64,000 nt of DNA from Pantoea cypripedii. Lineage in GTDB: Bacteria; Pseudomonadota; Gammaproteobacteria; Enterobacterales; Enterobacteriaceae. Numbering within the stretch: the first letter of the stretch is position 1; each line of letters opens with the position of its first letter. The DNA is taken from NCBI RefSeq assembly GCF_011395035.1, contig NZ_CP024768.1, forward strand, positions 1,547,377-1,611,376. Direction: 5' to 3'. A model generated the notes under the pieces. It worked only from the letters and a program-made list of their open reading frames with translations, did no database searches and was not told where the DNA came from. Below, piece by piece: positions 60,470 through 64,000 of the stretch. The position numbers and the translations under genes are program-made.

Positions 60470-61012
60470 ATGATCATCTATTTGCACGGTTTCGATTCAA
60501 GCAGTCCGGGCAACCATGAAAAGGTGCTGCAACTGCAGTTTATAGACCCGGACGTCAGGCTGATCAGTTACAGCACGCTGCACCCGAAGCATGACATGCA
60601 GTTTCTGCTGAAGGAGTCCGACAAATTGTTGCAGCAGGCTGCCGATGCGCGGCCGCTGATTTGTGGTGTCGGACTGGGCGGCTACTGGGCCGAGCGTATC
60701 GGTTTTCTCTGTGGTATCCGCCAGGTGATCCTCAATCCTAACCTGTTCCCCGAAGAGAACATGGAGGGCAAAATAGATCGCCCGGAAGAGTATGTCGATA
60801 TCGCCACCAAATGCATCAGTAACTTTCGCGAAAAGAACCGGGACCATTGCCTGGCGATTCTGTCGCGTCATGATGAAGCGCTGGATAATCAGCGCAGTGC
60901 GGCGACGTTACACCATTTCTATGAGATCGTCTGGGATGAAGAGGCCAGCCATAAATTCAGGAATATCGCACCGCATCTTCAGCGGATAAAAGCCTTCAAA
61001 ACATTGGGTTAA
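60470..61012 (+). CDS. ycfP: YcfP, alpha/beta-hydrolase-like protein (UPF0227)
   Basis: A 180-residue protein with the UPF0227 alpha/beta-hydrolase fold. MIIYLHGFDSSSPGNHEKVLQLQFIDPDVRLISYSTLHPKHDM matches the family start, and GVGLGGYWAERIGFLCGIRQVILNPNLFPEENM is characteristic. The nucleophile elbow reads GLGGYW, lacking the usual GxSxG Ser, so hydrolase activity is doubtful, as in the E. coli protein. Length equals E. coli (180). A GC-rich hairpin (61021-61028 with 61032-61039) follows. Confidence 0.94.
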   Translation: MIIYLHGFDSSSPGNHEKVLQLQFIDPDVRLISYSTLHPKHDMQFLLKESDKLLQQAADARPLICGVGLGGYWAERIGFLCGIRQVILNPNLFPEENMEGKIDRPEEYVDIATKCISNFREKNRDHCLAILSRHDEALDNQRSAATLHHFYEIVWDEEASHKFRNIAPHLQRIKAFKTLG

Positions 61013-61076
61013 TCCTGCCTGCGCCGCACTCTGCGGCGCAATGTTTGTGTAACATTCTGATAGTGCCGCTGAAAGA

Positions 61077-61090
61077 TTGATGTACATCAA
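61077..61090 (+). promoter_or_regulatory. FNR box upstream of ndh
   Basis: TTGATGTACATCAA is a perfect match to the FNR consensus TTGAT-N4-ATCAA, 135 bases before the ndh start. FNR represses ndh without oxygen in E. coli through such sites. Confidence 0.85.
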
Positions 61091-61224
61091 TTTTGTTGTG
61101 ATATCCCGATCCTACCATGATATTCTGCCCTCAGCTCGCGATTTAACTTCGCCAACCCTATGTTTATTAAGGTTTTTAGTAACCATTAATTAACTTTTGG
61201 TTTACAACTTTGAGGGGGTCTTTG

Positions 61225-62529
61225 TTGACTACATCTATGAAAAAAATCGTTATTGTCGGCGGTGGTGCCGGCGGCTTAGAGCTGGCCACCCAGCTCGGAC
61301 ATAAGCTGGGCCGGAAAAAGAAAGCCGAGATCATTTTGGTTGATCGTAACCACAGCCATTTGTGGAAACCGTTGCTGCATGAAGTGGCCACCGGTTCGAT
61401 GGATGAAGGGATTGATGCGCTCAGCTATCTGGCGCATGCACGTAACCACGGTTTCCAGTTCCAGCTGGGTTCACTGACCCAAATTGACCGCGATAACAAA
61501 ACCATCGGGCTGGCCGAGATCCTCGACCCCGAAGGTGAAGTATTAGTCCCGCAGCGCGAGCTGGCGTATGACACGCTGGTGATGGCGCTGGGCAGCACCT
61601 CGAATGATTTCGGCACGCCGGGCGTGAAAGATCACTGTATCTTCCTCGATAACCCGCACCAGGCGCGTCGTTTCCACAATGAAATGCTCAACCTGTTCCT
61701 GAAATTCTCCGCCAGCGAAGGCCGTCTGGATAAAGTGAACATCGCGATTGTGGGTGGTGGTGCGACCGGCGTTGAACTGTCGGCGGAGCTGCACAACGCG
61801 GTGAAACAGCTGCACAGCTACGGTTATAAGGGGCTGGATAACTCGGCGCTGAACGTGACGCTGGTGGAAGCGGGCGAGCGTATTTTGCCTGCGCTGCCGC
61901 CGCGTATCTCGGCAGCCGCGCATCATGAACTGACCAAACTTGGCGTGCGCGTGTTGACCCAGACCATGGTGACCAGCGCTGATGCCAATGGCCTGAATAC
62001 CAAAGGCGGGGAGTTTATCGCCGCCGATTTGATGGTGTGGGCAGCCGGTATCAAAGCGCCAGATTTTATGAAAGAGATTGGCGGGCTGGAAACCAACCGT
62101 ATCAATCAGCTGGTGGTGAAGGATACGCTGCAAACCTCGCGTGATGAGAATATTTACGCCATCGGTGACTGCGCTTCCTGCGCACTGCCGTCCGGCGGCT
62201 TTGTGCCACCGCGCGCACAGTCAGCGCATCAGATGGCGTCGCTGGCGCTGGAAAATATCCTTGCGCAAATGAAAGGCAAGCCACTGAAGGCCTATGTTTA
62301 TAAAGATCATGGTTCACTGGTGTCGCTGTCGCGCTTCAGCACCGTCGGCAGCCTGATGGGTAACCTGATGCGTGGATCGATGATGGTGGAAGGGCGTATT
62401 GCCCGTTTCGTCTACATTTCCCTGTATCGTATGCACCAGATTGCGCTCCACGGTTATTTCAAAACCGGTCTGATGATGCTGGTCGGTAGCCTCAACCGCG
62501 TACTCCGTCCGCGTCTCAAGCTGCACTGA
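61225..62529 (+). CDS. ndh: NADH:quinone oxidoreductase II Ndh
   Basis: A 434-residue, non-proton-pumping NADH dehydrogenase at the inner membrane. FAD site IVIVGGGAGGLELATQLG, NADH site IAIVGGGATGVELSAELHNAV, and MVWAAGIKAPDF in between. C-terminal RFVYISLYRMHQIALHGYFKTGLMMLVGSLNRVLRPRLKLH forms the amphipathic membrane anchor. I choose TTG 61225 because GAGGGGG lies six bases upstream and the length becomes 434, as in E. coli; ATG 61237 would be 18 bases from that site. Controlled by FNR (box above). Confidence 0.96.
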   Translation: MTTSMKKIVIVGGGAGGLELATQLGHKLGRKKKAEIILVDRNHSHLWKPLLHEVATGSMDEGIDALSYLAHARNHGFQFQLGSLTQIDRDNKTIGLAEILDPEGEVLVPQRELAYDTLVMALGSTSNDFGTPGVKDHCIFLDNPHQARRFHNEMLNLFLKFSASEGRLDKVNIAIVGGGATGVELSAELHNAVKQLHSYGYKGLDNSALNVTLVEAGERILPALPPRISAAAHHELTKLGVRVLTQTMVTSADANGLNTKGGEFIAADLMVWAAGIKAPDFMKEIGGLETNRINQLVVKDTLQTSRDENIYAIGDCASCALPSGGFVPPRAQSAHQMASLALENILAQMKGKPLKAYVYKDHGSLVSLSRFSTVGSLMGNLMRGSMMVEGRIARFVYISLYRMHQIALHGYFKTGLMMLVGSLNRVLRPRLKLH

Positions 62530-62824
62530 TGGATTTCGGGCGGCGTTTGCCGCCCAACCCGGTTCTGCCCGCTTTAATCCATTGAAAAGCGTAAGCTTAC
62601 CTGATGGAAGAGGGCGGTCCTCGCTGCTCTCAGAACTCTCCGAAAAGCTGGCCCTGGTGGCTTTGCGCTGCGTTTCCTCCATTAATCTGATGTTGCAAAA
62701 TCGGGCCATCTGTAAAACTTATCTCAACAGACACGGCGCGTCGCGCACGCCGGTTATGTCCCAGCTGCACAGGATGCTGTCAGCGGCAGGATTGCGCGGT
62801 AACAACTTTCAGGAGGACATTCCT
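62530..62824. other. Intergenic region ndh-ycfJ
   Basis: 295 bases. A GGGCGGC/GCCGCCC hairpin (62538-62555) after ndh lacks a T run. The ycfJ frame is open through most of it, but that translation has no family similarity, so I leave it non-coding. Confidence 0.4.
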
Positions 62825-63367
62825 GTGAACAAATCAATGTTAGCGGGTATCGGTATCGGCGTAGCGGCGGCCTTAGGGGTTGCAGCTGTCGCCAGCATGG
62901 ATGTCTTTGACCGTGGCCCGCAATATGCTCAGGTGCTCTCAGCGACGCCAATCAAAGAGAGTATCAAGCAGCCGCGACAGGAATGTCGCAACGTGACCCT
63001 CACCCATCGTCGTCCGGTACAGGACGAGAACCGTCTGACCGGTTCGGTGCTGGGCGCGGTAGCGGGTGGTGTGCTGGGTCACCAGTTTGGTGGCGGACGT
63101 GGCCGCAGTGTGGCGACGGTAGCTGGCGCGCTGGCAGGCGGTTACGCCGGTAACCAGGTGCAGGCAGGTATGCAGGATCGCGATACCTACACCACCACGG
63201 AACAACGTTGTAAAACGGTGTACGACAAACAGGACAAAATGCTGGGTTATGATGTGACCTATAAAATAGGCGACCAGCAGGGCAAAATCCGCATGGAAAA
63301 AGACCCTGGCACCCGCATTCCGCTCGACCGTAATGGTCAGCTAATCCTGAATTCGAATCAGGCCTGA
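62825..63367 (+). CDS. ycfJ: YcfJ, glycine-zipper protein
   Basis: A 180-residue protein of unknown function. GTG start 62825 with AGGAGG upstream gives MNKSMLAGIGIGVAAALGVAAVASM, an N-terminal membrane anchor or uncleaved signal. A glycine zipper (GSVLGAVAGGVLGHQFGGGRGRSVATVAGALAGGYAGNQ, about 73-110) is the hallmark of the family, followed by TTTEQRCKTVYDKQDKMLGYDVTYKIG with conserved Cys. Length equals E. coli (179). A strong terminator follows. Confidence 0.94.
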   Translation: MNKSMLAGIGIGVAAALGVAAVASMDVFDRGPQYAQVLSATPIKESIKQPRQECRNVTLTHRRPVQDENRLTGSVLGAVAGGVLGHQFGGGRGRSVATVAGALAGGYAGNQVQAGMQDRDTYTTTEQRCKTVYDKQDKMLGYDVTYKIGDQQGKIRMEKDPGTRIPLDRNGQLILNSNQA

Positions 63368-63391
63368 TTGGGCAAAGACATATCACAGCGT

Positions 63392-63418
63392 AAAGGCAGC
63401 CTTTAAGGCTGCCTTTTT
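63392..63418 (+). terminator. Terminator of ycfJ
   Basis: AAAGGCAGCC (63392-63401) pairs with GGCTGCCTTT (63407-63416) around 5 bases, and the T-rich tail runs through TTTTT (63413-63418). Confidence 0.88.
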
Positions 63419-63508
63419 CAATATTACCTTCCGTACTGATGATGTAATTTAATAAAAATTATTGACGCTTTTCGTAAAAGGGTAACCAAAAAATCCCTGA
63501 CTTTATTT

Positions 63509-63517
63509 TGTTATATT
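63509..63517 (+). promoter_or_regulatory. Extended -10 promoter candidate
   Basis: TGTTATATT (63509-63517) fits TGnTATAAT with one deviation. It lies upstream of a strong ribosome binding site and two tiny ORFs. A matching -35 is not apparent. Confidence 0.35.
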
Positions 63518-63540
63518 GTTTATTGTTGGGAGGGAAAGAG

Positions 63541-63576
63541 ATGACGCATCATTGGTGGGATATCATATTTTCATGA
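63541..63576 (+). CDS. Possible 11-residue peptide (first of two overlapping tiny ORFs)
   Basis: ATG 63541 is preceded directly by GGGAGGGAAAGAG, a very strong ribosome binding site. It encodes MTHHWWDIIFS with a paired Trp. Its TGA overlaps the next ATG (ATGA), so the two could be translationally coupled. It might be a leader peptide or a small toxin-like peptide; I cannot assign a function. Whether it is translated is unknown. Confidence 0.3.
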   Translation: MTHHWWDIIFS

Positions 63577-63617
63577 CGCTTATTAAAAGGATTTTTATAT
63601 TTATGCCTCATCCCTGA
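63573..63617 (+). CDS. Possible 14-residue peptide (second tiny ORF)
   Basis: Starts inside the stop of the previous ORF (ATGA) and encodes MTLIKRIFIFMPHP, a basic and hydrophobic peptide. Its stop lies within the hairpin 63605-63620, an arrangement seen in some attenuators. No gene lies downstream in the same direction in this window, so an attenuation role cannot be judged. Confidence 0.25.
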   Translation: MTLIKRIFIFMPHP

Positions 63618-63620
63618 GGC
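63605..63620. terminator. Hairpin downstream of the microcin-like gene
   Basis: GCCTCA (63605-63610) pairs with TGAGGC (63615-63620). On the leftward strand it is followed by ATAAATATAAAAATCC, a weak A/T tail, and lies 29 bases after the stop of the peptide gene. It could terminate in either direction. Confidence 0.4.
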
Positions 63621-63648
63621 TTCGACAGATAATTGATTTTATGATAAA

Positions 63649-63864
63649 TCAGATACCTGAATTATTGGTTAACCCGCCTATTGCGGAACCAAGACCGGTA
63701 ACCAAACCGCCAACGGTAGTCAGGGCAGAGCTAAGAAGGCCAGTAATAGTCGAGGTGAGGCCACCTACAGTGCCAGTGACATTAGCGAGGCCGGGAATAG
63801 AAAGTGCTCCGCCACTTACTTGTGAAATTTCCTGTTCAGATAGCTCACGCATTGATTCGTTCAT
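63649..63864 (-). CDS. Double-glycine-leader peptide, probable class II microcin/bacteriocin precursor
   Basis: A 71-residue peptide. Residues 1-19 (MNESMRELSEQEISQVSGG) match the double-glycine leader of class II microcins and related bacteriocins (MREL-x-E-I-x-x-V-SGG), cut by a C39 peptidase/ABC exporter. The mature part, 52 residues from Ala20, is Gly/Ser/Thr/Leu-rich with repeated GxxxG-like and TVGGL motifs, fit for a membrane-inserting helix, and has no Cys. GGAG lies seven bases before ATG 63864; Met5 is an alternative start. No immunity or export gene is visible here; they would lie beyond 64000. The function is inferred from leader and composition. Confidence 0.7.
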   Translation of the reverse strand: MNESMRELSEQEISQVSGGALSIPGLANVTGTVGGLTSTITGLLSSALTTVGGLVTGLGSAIGGLTNNSGI

Positions 63865-64000
63865 AGTCAGACTCCAGATTATAAAATGGTGGACTGGATA
63901 ATAACGATCTTCAGGAATCGGCTTTCGTATTTAAAAGCCTCATATTCAGGATAGACGGCATTTGCTGGATGAAAAGATGGTACTGAAAAAAATAGTTGTT

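Noticed and set aside
63878..63883. TATAAT on the leftward strand before the microcin-like gene
   Set aside because: Transcription would start inside the ribosome binding site, and no -35 is present at the right distance; the true promoter is probably further upstream.
63641..63901. Rightward frame of 86 codons opposite the microcin-like gene
   Set aside because: The leftward frame has a recognisable double-glycine leader and a binding site; this one is a Pro/Val-rich shadow.
63977..64000. ATG with an open frame running off the right end (MVLKKIVV)
   Set aside because: Only eight codons are visible, so it cannot be distinguished from chance.

Overview
The window is a stretch of chromosome from an enterobacterium. 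Gene order follows the Escherichia coli 23.5-25 min region almost exactly (opgH, yceK, msyB, lpxL, trhO, yceI/yceJ, solA, bssS, dinI, pyrC, yceB, grxB, mdtH, rimJ, yceH, yceM, murJ, the flg cluster, rne, rluC, yceF, yceD-rpmF-plsX-fab, pabC-mltG-tmk-holB-ycfH, ptsG, hinT, ycfL, lpoB, thiK, nagZ, ycfP, ndh, ycfJ). Protein divergence and the accessory genes suggest an Erwiniaceae member such as Pantoea or Erwinia; that genus-level statement is inference. I see no rRNA, tRNA, insertion sequence, prophage or CRISPR array.

Layout. 1-7.1 kb: envelope and tRNA-modification genes, with a small Cys/His-rich unknown and an AT-rich gap where E. coli has mdtG. 7.4-15.3 kb: an accessory three-gene block inserted between solA and bssS, comprising a 2068-residue trimeric autotransporter adhesin, an unknown exported protein and a DsbA-fold thiol oxidoreductase that looks ScsC-like. 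15.3-24.5 kb: bssS, a small coiled-coil unknown, dinI with a LexA box, pyrC with a PurR-like box, yceB, grxB, mdtH, rimJ, yceH, yceM and murJ. 24.5-36.2 kb: flagellar genes flgN, flgM, flgA (leftward) and flgBCDEFGHIJKL (rightward), with an FlhDC-type box between flgA and flgB and sigma-28 promoters before flgM and flgK. 36.3-41.7 kb: rne with its long leader, rluC and yceF. 41.8-54.1 kb: the yceD-rpmF-plsX-fabHDG-acpP-fabF lipid block, pabC-mltG-tmk-holB-ycfH, and ptsG with recognisable CRP and Mlc operators and an SgrS-type target. 54.1-56.8 kb: an accessory pair, an unsaturated rhamnogalacturonyl hydrolase and a sugar:cation symporter (rhiN/rhiT-like), in the place E. coli has fhuE, with a KdgR-like operator; this points to life on plants. 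57.2-63.4 kb: hinT to ycfJ, with a perfect FNR box before ndh. 63.4-64 kb: AT-rich accessory DNA with two tiny overlapping ORFs and a double-glycine-leader peptide that looks like a class II microcin precursor.

The two most interesting items are the adhesin operon (the adhesin has one pair of cysteines, at the tip of its passenger, and is co-encoded with a probable trimeric thiol oxidoreductase) and the microcin-like peptide at the right end.
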